Source: CAYWMD01 sp964458575
Lineage (GTDB): Bacteria; Verrucomicrobiota; Verrucomicrobiia; Limisphaerales; JADLHS01
DNA length: 64,000 bases
Assembly: GCA_964458575.1 (NCBI GenBank)
Contig: CAYWMD010000026.1
Coordinates: 23,719 to 87,718, forward strand
Direction of reading: 5' to 3'
Shown: positions 35,302-43,410 of the stretch, piece by piece
How positions within the stretch are numbered: the first letter of the stretch is position 1
How the letters are laid out: each line of letters opens with the position of its first letter
The notes under the pieces: generated by a model
Databases searched by the model: none
The model's input: only the letters and a program-made list of their open reading frames with translations
Told to the model about the DNA's origin: nothing
Program-made: the position numbers and the translations under genes

Positions 35302-36021
35302 ATGAGAAAATCAGGCGCAATCCTTTTGTTTGCGTTTAGCCTGTCAGCGTACGCTCGTCTCATCCACGTGTGGTCGGAAGCCGAGATGGAAAGTGCGGCC
35401 GATTTAGTTGTCATCGGGACGGTAGCAAACGTCAGGGATTTGGCCGAGACCAATGCGACATTGTGGCCAAGCTTCAAGTTCTGCGGCGTCGAAACCACTT
35501 TTAAGGTCTCCAAAGTCCTCAAGGGAGAGTACACGAACCGCACAGTTGCGCTGCATCATTATCGCTTCGATCCGCCCAATTTTATTCCGCCGAATGGTCC
35601 CTGTTTTGTGAACTTGAAAGCAAACGACACAAACCAATTCATACTCTACTTGGTGAAAGACGGACCAACGAGATTTGCCCCGGTATCTGGTCAGCTTGAT
35701 CCGGAGATGGATGCAGTGAGGCCGCTGGGGAGTAAGTCAGTGGCAATCAGCCTGCACAAGACGGTAGTCGATGCAACGTCAGGCGAATATGCCGACGTGA
35801 ATTCAAATCAGGAAATCGTGAGTTTGCACGATAGTGCAGGGAAACTCATCTGGTTTACGAATGTGTTCCAAGCATTACGAACGAATGCCAATCCACGCGT
35901 AAGTGGAAGAAAGATTCATGGTCTGCAACTACACGAAAATGATCTTTGGGTTGACCTCGGTCGCGGATATGCCGTTCTCGACAAGAAGACAGGAGCGATG
36001 AAAGGCATTATTTCACGTTGA
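35302..36021 (+). CDS. Exported protein of unknown function
   Basis: A 239-residue protein starting MRKSGAILLFAFSLSAYA, a short signal peptide. The mature part has a beta-rich pattern: SEAEMESAADLVVIGTVANV, then FKVSKVLKGEY (about residue 70), NQFILYLVKDG and LWVDLGRGYAVLDKKTG near the end. The first half is reminiscent of small secreted proteins that relate a metal or signal-dependent process (VIGxV...VLKG patterns), but I do not recognise a family. It starts 4 nt after the antitoxin-like gene and may be cotranscribed with it. A truncated dehydrogenase tail begins 6 nt after its stop on the other strand. Base composition is lower in GC than the neighbours, consistent with transfer. Confidence 0.6.
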   Translation: MRKSGAILLFAFSLSAYARLIHVWSEAEMESAADLVVIGTVANVRDLAETNATLWPSFKFCGVETTFKVSKVLKGEYTNRTVALHHYRFDPPNFIPPNGPCFVNLKANDTNQFILYLVKDGPTRFAPVSGQLDPEMDAVRPLGSKSVAISLHKTVVDATSGEYADVNSNQEIVSLHDSAGKLIWFTNVFQALRTNANPRVSGRKIHGLQLHENDLWVDLGRGYAVLDKKTGAMKGIISR

Positions 36022-36027
36022 TCGCTT

Positions 36028-36172
36028 TCAGCTCTTGATCATGACTTTCACGACCTCGTCTGCGTAGGCCGCGTTGAGCTTGAACGCGTCGACGGCATTT
36101 TTCAACGGAAAGCGATGGCTGATCAGACTGCGCAGATCCACGCGTGCGCTTTCGGCGAGGCGAATGGCGCGC
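36028..36172 (-). pseudogene. C-terminal remnant of a zinc-type alcohol/polyol dehydrogenase
   Basis: The minus strand encodes 47 residues ending VKVMIKS and a TGA stop. It aligns without gaps over 145 nt with the end of the intact dehydrogenase gene (37656-37800), with about 13 mismatches by eye. Several differences change amino acids (for example KNAVDAF against KKTADAF), so it is a diverged paralog and not a recent copy. Homology stops abruptly at 36172, 16 nt before the stop codon of the AlbA_2 gene. Confidence 0.88.
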
Positions 36173-36188
36173 CACGGAGATGTCGAGT

Positions 36189-37550
36189 TCATGTACCTTT
36201 CTTCAAGTGATACCCTTTGCGCGGGTCTTGGGTGCTGCTGCCGATGGCGACGATTTGACCAAGTTCGACCAAGCGCTTGAGCCGGGTTTGCGTGGCGCGC
36301 GAACTGCGCTTGATGGCGGCGGCAATTCGGCTGGTGGACGCGCCCGGTTGGCGGCGCAAGAACTCGATAATGGCCGTGTCAAGCCGGTCACGCTCGGGTT
36401 GAGCGATGCGCGCTCGCCGGAAAGTGACGCGGAAGCCGCTGCCAATTTCCTCCAGTTCCGGTTCCGGCAAACCGGCCGCGCGGCAGGCTGCAAACATACG
36501 TTGAATGCCGCTGCCCCATTGTTCAATCAGGCCGAGTTCGTGAAAGATGCGCCCGATGACGCGATTGCGGAGCTTGGAAACGCCGCGTCGGATGTCCTCG
36601 ATGGTGAGGCCGGGCGGAAGGTTGCCGGGATTTTCAATTTCGATCCGGTCGCGAAAGATCGCCAGCCGAAGGGGTGAGCCGCGTTGCGCATAGTCGGCAT
36701 GAACCAGGGCATTGGTAATCGCTTCGCGCAGGGCCACGACCGGGAATTCCCAAATCTCGCGATGGCGCACGTTCTTAACCTCAACCGCGCGTCGCGTGTT
36801 GCGCGCTACGAAGCGAATGGCTTCCTCCACGGCCAGCACCGGAGAGATGGTAATGTTTGCGGAGTCGAGGATGACACTCCGATCTGTGCCCTCGAAACAA
36901 CCAGCGCGCAGCCACGCGTCGGGGAAATACTTCAACCGATCCACGCCGAACAAAATGACACCACCAATGGTTGGGACTTCGCGCCGATGGGAGATGGTTA
37001 AAAGTTGCAGCGTGTGCAGGTCCTTCTTCTTCAGCCGGCGAACGGGTGCGAAGCACTCGGAAGCGACTCGGAAGTCGAGAGCTTCCGAGTTCAATTCCGG
37101 CATCGGCTCTTCGTCGTAACTGCGCCCGCGTACGATGCGCTGGAGTTCCGCCACCGCCGCCGCATCGGCCTGGCGGTTGGTCGAGCCGACGCGCACATAC
37201 ACGCCCGATGGGTAGCCAGTGGCTTTCACATAGTGAGGCCGGCTGGGACTGGGAAACACTTCGGCGGCCAGAACATGCGTTTTGCGGAACGGGATGATGT
37301 GAATCTCCGGCACCAGCCGCGGCTCAATGCGGTCGGCAATGAAGTTGGCCAACTGTTCCTCGGTTTTGGTGACATCCGGCACCCCGCACACTTTGCGGGT
37401 GCCATCCTCGACACCAATCAGTAGGACACCGCCCGCGCCGTTGGCGAAAGCTACGAGGGTCCGCATGGCTTTGTCTGGCGAGGAGAGTTCGCGCTTGAAC
37501 TCCAGCGTCTTGCCCTCGTGCTGACGAAGCAGTTCCGCGAGGTTAAACAT
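36189..37550 (-). CDS. AlbA_2 (Schlafen-like) / HATPase_c_4 / winged-helix regulator
   Basis: A 453-residue protein read from ATG 37550 (MFNLAELLRQHEGKTLEFKREL); the frame runs on upstream but without similarity. Residues ~1-125 form an AlbA_2 domain (TLEFKREL, FANGAGGVLLIGVEDG, RVGSTNRQA). Residues ~220-385 form the ATP-binding HATPase_c_4 region (ALREAITNALVHADY, DRIEIENPGNLPPG, LIEQWGSGIQRM). The last ~65 residues are a winged helix (LDTAIIEFLRRQPGASTSRI). Members are annotated as RecG-like helicases or transcription factors and often lie in accessory or defence-rich loci. It sits between the tail of a broken dehydrogenase and a complete paralog, so it was probably acquired. Confidence 0.87.
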   Translation of the reverse strand: MFNLAELLRQHEGKTLEFKRELSSPDKAMRTLVAFANGAGGVLLIGVEDGTRKVCGVPDVTKTEEQLANFIADRIEPRLVPEIHIIPFRKTHVLAAEVFPSPSRPHYVKATGYPSGVYVRVGSTNRQADAAAVAELQRIVRGRSYDEEPMPELNSEALDFRVASECFAPVRRLKKKDLHTLQLLTISHRREVPTIGGVILFGVDRLKYFPDAWLRAGCFEGTDRSVILDSANITISPVLAVEEAIRFVARNTRRAVEVKNVRHREIWEFPVVALREAITNALVHADYAQRGSPLRLAIFRDRIEIENPGNLPPGLTIEDIRRGVSKLRNRVIGRIFHELGLIEQWGSGIQRMFAACRAAGLPEPELEEIGSGFRVTFRRARIAQPERDRLDTAIIEFLRRQPGASTSRIAAAIKRSSRATQTRLKRLVELGQIVAIGSSTQDPRKGYHLKKGT

Positions 37551-37655
37551 GGTCGGAAATCTACTCGGAATCGGTTTGGCAGAGCAAGCTTCCGAGTTGA
37601 ATTGCAGAGCGCTGGCGGTCAATTGTTCCGTTAAGCCAAGAAGCGTTAAGTTTTT

Positions 37656-38738
37656 TCAACTTTTGATCATGACTTTGACGACCTCGTCTGCGTAGGTGGC
37701 GTTGAGCTTGAACGCATCGGCGGTCTTTTTCAACGGAAAGCGATGGCTGATCAGACTGCGCAAATCCACGCGCCCGCTTTCGGCGAGGCGCATGGCGCGC
37801 GGATAGGTGTGCTTCATGCGGCGGCTCATGATGACCGTGAGTCCTTTGCGGCGCGCGACCGAGGCGTTGAGTTCCAGCCGGTTGCCGCCGGAAATGCCGA
37901 CCACCACCAATCGCCCGCCGAGCCGTGCCATTTCGGCGGCTTGCGTCACGGACTCCTCGGCCCACGCCGCTTCAATCGTCACGTCCACGCCGCGACCGTG
38001 CGTCTCCTTCAGGACGCGGCGCGTGGCGTCTTCGCGGTCGTAACGAATGGGAACGCCGCCCCATTTCTGCGCGAGCTTGAGCCGCCACGGGAATTTGTCC
38101 GTGACGAAAATGGGATCGGCGCCGGCGAGCCGCGCGATTTGCAGAATGAGCAAACCAATCGGCCCGGCGCCGAGGATGGCGACGCTGCAACCGACACGCA
38201 GTTTGGCAAAGTCCACCGCGTGAATCGCCACGCCGAGCGGTTCGAGCAACGCGGCGGCTTCGTCGTCAATCGCACGCGGAACGGGAAAGCAACTGCGCGC
38301 CGGCATGTGCATCCATTCGCAGAGGCTGCCGCCGTAGGGAAAGTTGCCGCAGAACGCGAGGTGGCAGCACAGATTCGGATGCCCCTTCTCGCAAAGCTCG
38401 CAATGCCCGCAAGGTTGCGCCGGATCAACCGCTACGCGCGTGCCAGGCTTGAGCCGTTGAAAATGTCCGTCGAGCGAATCAGGGCCAACCGCCTCAACCA
38501 CGGCGGAAAACTCGTGCCCGAGAATGAGTGGGCCTGCGATAGGCGTGTCGCCAATGCGCGCATCCAGGTAGGAGTGCAGATCGCTGCCGCAAACACCGGT
38601 GGTTTTCACGCGCAAGAGCACCATGCCGCGCCCTGGCGCGCCGGGGCGGGGAATGCGTTCCACGCGTAGGTCCTTTGGCCCATGCAGTCGCGCGGCGAGC
38701 ATGGTAGCTTGGTTGCGGCTGGAAGTCTTCTGTGTCAT
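37656..38738 (-). CDS. Zinc-dependent alcohol/polyol dehydrogenase (sorbitol/threonine dehydrogenase type)
   Basis: A 360-residue MDR enzyme. ATG 38738 (MTQKTSSRNQ) is preferred; 38792 and 38702 are alternatives. The catalytic zinc site is visible as GVCGSDLHS and GHEFSAVVE. The structural zinc loop is CGHCELCEKGHPNLC. The Rossmann fold is GAGPIGLLILQ. It should oxidise a polyol or secondary alcohol with NAD(P)+ in the cytoplasm, and in this sugar-breakdown setting a polyol or L-threonine-like substrate is plausible. The C-terminal 145 nt are duplicated at 36028-36172. Its gene is followed upstream by a URO-D gene on the same strand, separated by a repeat. Confidence 0.9.
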   Translation of the reverse strand: MTQKTSSRNQATMLAARLHGPKDLRVERIPRPGAPGRGMVLLRVKTTGVCGSDLHSYLDARIGDTPIAGPLILGHEFSAVVEAVGPDSLDGHFQRLKPGTRVAVDPAQPCGHCELCEKGHPNLCCHLAFCGNFPYGGSLCEWMHMPARSCFPVPRAIDDEAAALLEPLGVAIHAVDFAKLRVGCSVAILGAGPIGLLILQIARLAGADPIFVTDKFPWRLKLAQKWGGVPIRYDREDATRRVLKETHGRGVDVTIEAAWAEESVTQAAEMARLGGRLVVVGISGGNRLELNASVARRKGLTVIMSRRMKHTYPRAMRLAESGRVDLRSLISHRFPLKKTADAFKLNATYADEVVKVMIKS

Positions 38739-38805
38739 CAGTTGCCCGAGAGATTGGAAATTATACGGCGAATTGAAAAGCGCGGAAATCAACGCCGTGA
38801 TCGAG

Positions 38806-38917
38806 AGGAGCGCGGACAGCCTTGTCCGCGAGTTGGAGTTCGCGCTTCAGTTCGCTCTTTCTGGACAGGTTAACCTGAACTTCAACGAAACGCGCGGACT
38901 CGGCGGTCCGCGCTCCT
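38806..38917. repeat. Nested hairpin repeat (REP/BIME-like) between URO-D and dehydrogenase genes
   Basis: Outer arms AGGAGCGCGGAC (38806-38817) and GTCCGCGCTCCT (38906-38917) are perfectly complementary. Each side also contains its own hairpin: CGCGGACAGCCTTGTCCGCG on the left, and GCGCGGAC...GTCCGCGC on the right. The layout, two hairpins in inverted order, is that of bacterial interspersed mosaic elements. Confidence 0.8.
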
Positions 38918-38921
38918 GTTG

Positions 38922-40196
38922 TCAGTATCGGCCCAGTTCCAATGCCGTATTGATAAGAACTTTGTAGTTCTCCTCCGTCTTGGGCGAAAGCGGAATATTG
39001 ATCGGCGAGGCGGTGGACGTGAGCACGAATCCGCCTCCGGCCTTGGCCTGGCTCATAATACGACGGACTTCCGCGCGGATTTCTTCGGGCGTGCCTTGTT
39101 CGAGCAGATTCAATTCGATGTTGCCCCAGACGGAAACGCCGCGCGCCTGGCAGTGGCGTTTGACTTCGTCCAGTCCGATGTCGCCGTCGGGCGGCGGTTC
39201 GCACGGATCAATCCCGTCGCAGCCGGTTTCCAGAATCATGTCCAGCACGTGGCGGATTTTTCCATGGCAATGCAATCGGACCTTGCTGCCACTGCCACGC
39301 GCATGAATGAGCCCCACCATCTTCGTGACATGCGGCACAACGAAGCGCCGGAACATTTCCGGCGGCAGATACGGTGGCGTGAAATATTCCGGGCCGACGA
39401 TGCGGTAGAAATCCAGCACGCAGCAATCAAGTTGTCGCCGCAGGTTTTCCATGACCCGCTCGGCGACAATCTCCACCGTGCGCGCAAAATGGTCCGTTTC
39501 CGCAAACGCCCACATCAGATAATCCTGAAATGACATGAGGTCGGCGGCGAGATACGCGGGGTCGCCGATGGTGGCCATCACCAGGCCGTGCTCGCCCTGT
39601 GGGATACTTGACAAATCGGGTGCGGCGCTACCTCCGGGAGTTATCTCACAGGGCGAGCCCAATTCGCTGCGAACGCGCGGCAGGTCGGCCGCATCGTAGT
39701 GCGCGGGTTCGTAGGGCACACTCAGGGCCTTGTCCACGTCCGCGATGCTCTTGCACCAATGTTCCACCGGCCACGTCGTGTAAACGTCTCCTGCCACCTG
39801 CGCGACCGAACGCAAATCGCCCTTCGGCGTATGACAAATCCGCGTCGTGCACTCGAAGTCGCCAACGGTTTCGGTGTGGTTTTCGATTTCCACCGGAAAG
39901 TCCGAACACAGGAAACGTTCCTCGCACGTGTAACGATCCGTGGCGGGGCGCGGATTCCAATTCGTGATGCAATCGGTATGCGTGCGGATGAAATCCATCA
40001 AGCTGCGGTAGCTGGGCTGGTTGTTGTACCAGTCGCGGCGGTTGCGCCCGGCCATTTCGTAGGTATTGATCGGCACGCGGTCGGGCGTGCCACCGCCCAG
40101 CGCCGTCAGCAAACGGCGACGGCTGGTCCACGAATCCGCTTGCGACGCAGTCGAAGTGGTGGCCTGAGCAACGTCGCTGGAATCACTTTTTCCCAT
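38922..40196 (-). CDS. Uroporphyrinogen decarboxylase (URO-D) superfamily protein
   Basis: A 424-residue member of the URO-D fold. It begins MGKSDSSDVAQAT, and similarity starts around SRRRLLTALGGGTPDRVPINTYE, the RxrvlaaLrgekPDRVPv start of this group. Other marks are RFVVPHVTKMVGLIHARG, KVRLHCHGKIRHVLDMILE, and ETGCDGIDPCEPPPDGDIGL near the C-terminal third. The last part (INIPLSPKTEENYKVLI) fits family endings. Its ATG overlaps the stop region of the GH127 gene by 14 bp on the same strand, so the two are probably translated together. The substrate is unknown; a methyltransferase or a demethylase role for methylated sugars or acids could suit the context, but this is inference. Confidence 0.82.
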   Translation of the reverse strand: MGKSDSSDVAQATTSTASQADSWTSRRRLLTALGGGTPDRVPINTYEMAGRNRRDWYNNQPSYRSLMDFIRTHTDCITNWNPRPATDRYTCEERFLCSDFPVEIENHTETVGDFECTTRICHTPKGDLRSVAQVAGDVYTTWPVEHWCKSIADVDKALSVPYEPAHYDAADLPRVRSELGSPCEITPGGSAAPDLSSIPQGEHGLVMATIGDPAYLAADLMSFQDYLMWAFAETDHFARTVEIVAERVMENLRRQLDCCVLDFYRIVGPEYFTPPYLPPEMFRRFVVPHVTKMVGLIHARGSGSKVRLHCHGKIRHVLDMILETGCDGIDPCEPPPDGDIGLDEVKRHCQARGVSVWGNIELNLLEQGTPEEIRAEVRRIMSQAKAGGGFVLTSTASPINIPLSPKTEENYKVLINTALELGRY

Positions 40197-42162
40197 TGTC
40201 CCCGTCAGCCCTCGGCCCGACCGGCCCGACCGGCAGCCAGACTTTCATCGGACCGGCTTCGCGATTGTCCCAGGCGTAGTAAGGAATCGCCGTGAACTCG
40301 ACCGGCGCGGTTGCGGGCAAGGATTGGTAAAGCCGATTGTTCCAATCCAGCTTGGGCGCAACGCCGGCCCGGCCTTTGATGACCGTCACGCCGCCAAAAA
40401 GTTTCTTGTCCGCGACGGCTTTGAGTTCGGCATCCGCGGAAAGAAACAACTCACCGACCGGCGCTGTCTGGTCGCACTGTTCGAGGCAATACACCATCGG
40501 CCCGCGTTGAATGGCCAGTTGGCCGTGGTCCGCTTTGACATTCGGATTCGCCGTGATGCGGCGGACGGGCATGGGTAAATCCAACTCCACCGAATCCCCA
40601 TTCCGCCATTCGCGCGCGAGCACGAGGTAGCCGCGCTCGATGGCCGGTTGGGCAATCTTTTTGCCCTTCACGGCGACGGTCGCGCCGTCGCACCAAACCG
40701 GGTTGCGCAGCTTCAGTGCAAACGTGGTTGGCTTTGCGAGGCTCAGCTTGAATTTCACCTTGCCATCCCACGGGTAGTCGGTGGTTACATGCAGTTGCAC
40801 GGGCGTGCCCGCGACGGTCGCTTTCGTTGAACCCTGAATGTAGAGATTCACCCACAACGCATCGGCGCTGGTGGCGTAGGCATAGCCGCCGAGGAACGCG
40901 ACCGTGCGCGCGACGTTGGGCGGACAGCACGCGCAACCGTACCATGGATTGCGATGTTTCTTGCCTTCGCTTTCCAGCGGGTTCACGTAGAAAAATGTTT
41001 TGCCATCGTGCGACACGCCGGAGAGCAGACCGTTGTAAAGGCCGCGTTCCATCACGTCGGCATATTTGGCGTCGCCGTAGAGCAGCGCGAGCCGATGATT
41101 CCACTGCGCGAGCGCGACGGTGGCGCAGGTTTCCTGGTAGGCCGTGGCGTTGGGCAAATCGTAATCCACCGTGAACCCCTCGTTGTGCGAACTCGGACCA
41201 ATGCCGCCGGTGAGATACATGTTGCGCTCCGTCGTGTTGCGCCAGACGCGGTCGAGCATCTTCAATAACCGCTCGTCGCCGGTTTCCGCTGCCACGTCGG
41301 TCACGCCGGACATCAGGTAGGCCGCGCGCACGGCGTGGCCCTTGATGCGGTCGTGGTCGAAAATCGGCACGTCGTCCTGGTAATACGCCGGGTCGAATCG
41401 GTGTTTATCTTTGCTGGGTTTGGGTTCGGTGGCGAAATAACCGCGGCCACGATTCTCAACGAAGAAGCGGGACAACTCGAAGTAGCGTTGCTCGCCGGTC
41501 ACGCGCCAGAGTTTGATGAGGGCGAGTTCGAGTTCGGGATGGCCGGGATAACCCAGGCGCTTCGGCGGCGGGCCGAACACGGAGTCAATGTGATCGGCCA
41601 GCTTGCACGCGACATTCAAGAACGTGCGCTTGCCGGTCGTTTGATAATGCGCCACGGCGGCTTCAATCAAATGTCCGGCGCAATACAACTCGTGCGCGTC
41701 CTGCAGATTGGTCCAGCGTTTGCCCGGCCGCTTCACCTGGAAAAAGCTGTTGAGGTATCCATCCGGCAATTGCGCGGCGGCGAGCGTGGCGATGATTTCC
41801 TCCAATTTGTTTTCCAACACCGGATCGGGATGCACCGCGAGCGAATAGGCGGCGGCTTCCAGCGCCTTGTAGGCGTCCGAATCCATGAAGAGCGGGCCTT
41901 GATAACCGTTCGTGGCGCGCTGGGCGGCGAGACGAAAGTTCTGGAGGTTGCCGGCCTTTTCCAGGTTTTCAAAGTTGATCGGGATGGACGCGATGCGGTT
42001 GGTTTCCTGCCGCGGTGCCCAAAAACGGTCGGTGATTTTGACGTCGGTGAACGGAACGGCGCGGAGTTTGAGCAGGGGCGCTTCGGCGGCGATGAGACCA
42101 ATGCCGAGGAACGACATGGCCCCCGCGGAAGCCAGTTTGAACCAACGTGTTTTGTTTCTCAT
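40183..42162 (-). CDS. GH127 family beta-L-arabinofuranosidase-like glycosidase
   Basis: A 659-residue protein from ATG 42162 (MRNKTRWFKLASAGAMSFL), with a signal peptide to about IAAEA. The (alpha/alpha)6-barrel signature DRFWAPRQETNR starts the catalytic domain. Catalytic and zinc residues of the Bifidobacterium enzyme HypBA1 can be matched: acid/base Glu in NEGFTVDYDLPN, the zinc Glu and Cys exactly 16 and 18 residues later in QETC, and the nucleophile and neighbouring Cys in CACCPPN. It should release L-arabinofuranose or a similar sugar from plant glycans in the periplasm. The stop overlaps the URO-D start. Together with ribulokinase it forms a plausible arabinose route. Confidence 0.9.
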   Translation of the reverse strand: MRNKTRWFKLASAGAMSFLGIGLIAAEAPLLKLRAVPFTDVKITDRFWAPRQETNRIASIPINFENLEKAGNLQNFRLAAQRATNGYQGPLFMDSDAYKALEAAAYSLAVHPDPVLENKLEEIIATLAAAQLPDGYLNSFFQVKRPGKRWTNLQDAHELYCAGHLIEAAVAHYQTTGKRTFLNVACKLADHIDSVFGPPPKRLGYPGHPELELALIKLWRVTGEQRYFELSRFFVENRGRGYFATEPKPSKDKHRFDPAYYQDDVPIFDHDRIKGHAVRAAYLMSGVTDVAAETGDERLLKMLDRVWRNTTERNMYLTGGIGPSSHNEGFTVDYDLPNATAYQETCATVALAQWNHRLALLYGDAKYADVMERGLYNGLLSGVSHDGKTFFYVNPLESEGKKHRNPWYGCACCPPNVARTVAFLGGYAYATSADALWVNLYIQGSTKATVAGTPVQLHVTTDYPWDGKVKFKLSLAKPTTFALKLRNPVWCDGATVAVKGKKIAQPAIERGYLVLAREWRNGDSVELDLPMPVRRITANPNVKADHGQLAIQRGPMVYCLEQCDQTAPVGELFLSADAELKAVADKKLFGGVTVIKGRAGVAPKLDWNNRLYQSLPATAPVEFTAIPYYAWDNREAGPMKVWLPVGPVGPRADGDNGKK

Positions 42163-42263
42163 GACGAATTTAAGTCTTTGGCAGTTTGCCGTTGGAAAGC
42201 GGAAATGCAATCCGCCAGTTGCTGTCGTCCCGCCGTTCCACGCCACTACGGCCGCCCTCCTTC

Positions 42264-42342
42264 AACGCAGAGAACGCAAAGGTTCGCTGAGAACAAATCA
42301 ATAAACTCTGCGTTGCTCCGCGTCCTTTGCGTCCTCTGCGTT
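42264..42342. repeat. Inverted repeat of the AACGCAGAGAACGCAAAGG family
   Basis: The left arm AACGCAGAGAACGCAAAGG (42264-42282) and right arm CCTTTGCGTCCTCTGCGTT (42324-42342) pair with a single mismatch. Each arm is itself a two-word direct repeat (AACGCAGAG/AACGCAAAG). It lies between the divergent GH127 and D-lactate-dehydrogenase-like genes. Confidence 0.88.
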
Positions 42343-42400
42343 AAATCTTTTTCGTCGGCTTCCGGCTTGAGAATCCGGTGGCAATGGCTAGGCTTCAGCC

Positions 42401-43399
42401 ATGCCCGAAGTCGCCGTTTACGATACGAAGCCGTACGACCGTGAATTCCTGCCCGCGGCAAAAGGCGGCAAGAAAATCCACTGGCGCTTTCACGATTTCC
42501 GTCTCACGGCGGAGACCGCGTCCACCGCTGAAGGGGCGGACGCGGTGTGCGTGTTTGTCAACGACGTCGTGGACGCCCCGTGCGTGGCGAAGCTGGCAGA
42601 CTTGCGCGTGCGGCTGATTGCCCTGCGTTGCGCCGGTCACAACAACGTGGACCTCGACGCGGCGAAGCGGGCCGGGCTGTCCGTCGTGCGCGTGCCGGCC
42701 TATTCGCCGCATGCGGTGGCCGAACACGCGGTGGCCTTGCTGCTCGCGCTCAACCGGCGGCTGCATCGCGCCTACAACCGCGTGCGCGAGTTGAATTTTT
42801 CCCTCACCGGTCTGGTCGGGGCGAACGTGCATGGCAAAACGGTCGGCGTCATTGGCACCGGCAAGATTGGCCGGCTCGCCGCGCAAATCTTCCGTGGGTT
42901 CGGTGCGGCCGTGCTGGCCTATGACCCGATGCCGTCGGCGGATTGGGCGGCGCCATGCGGCGTGCGCTACGCAAAATTGCCGGCGGTGCTGGCGGCGAGC
43001 GACATCCTCACGCTGCATCTGCCGTTGCTGCCGGAAACCAAACATCTCGTCAACGCGCGGACGCTGGCGCAAATGAAACGCGGCGTGGTGCTCGTCAACA
43101 CCAGCCGCGGCAAGCTCATTGACACGAAGGCGCTCATTCAAGCGCTCAAATCCGGCCACGTGGGCGGCGTGGCGCTGGATGTTTACGAGGAGGAGGAGGG
43201 GATCTTCTTCCAGGATTTGTCCGGCCAGGTGTTGCAGGACGACGCGCTCTCGCGATTGCTGACCTTTCCGAATGTGTTCATCACGTCGCACCAGGGCTTC
43301 CTCACGCGCGAAGGGCTGGGTGAAATTGCGCGCGTTACCGTGGAGAACATCTTGACGCTGGAGGCTGGCGCAACCTTCGTGGAAGGCACCCTGCTCTGA
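42401..43399 (+). CDS. ldhA: D-2-hydroxyacid dehydrogenase (D-lactate dehydrogenase, LdhA type)
   Basis: A 332-residue cytoplasmic enzyme, probably reducing pyruvate to D-lactate with NADH. The Rossmann motif GTGKIG is about 150-155. The substrate Arg is in LVNTSRGKLID, the Glu in VYEEEEG, and the catalytic His in FITSHQGFLTREGL, an ending typical of LdhA rather than of glycerate or phosphoglycerate dehydrogenases. RCAGHNNVDLDAA matches the LdhA consensus too. Length is right. It suggests a fermentative or overflow ability. The NAD(P)HX repair gene converges on it with 11 bp between stops. Confidence 0.9.
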   Translation: MPEVAVYDTKPYDREFLPAAKGGKKIHWRFHDFRLTAETASTAEGADAVCVFVNDVVDAPCVAKLADLRVRLIALRCAGHNNVDLDAAKRAGLSVVRVPAYSPHAVAEHAVALLLALNRRLHRAYNRVRELNFSLTGLVGANVHGKTVGVIGTGKIGRLAAQIFRGFGAAVLAYDPMPSADWAAPCGVRYAKLPAVLAASDILTLHLPLLPETKHLVNARTLAQMKRGVVLVNTSRGKLIDTKALIQALKSGHVGGVALDVYEEEEGIFFQDLSGQVLQDDALSRLLTFPNVFITSHQGFLTREGLGEIARVTVENILTLEAGATFVEGTLL

Positions 43400-43410
43400 C
43401 TCTCAACGCC

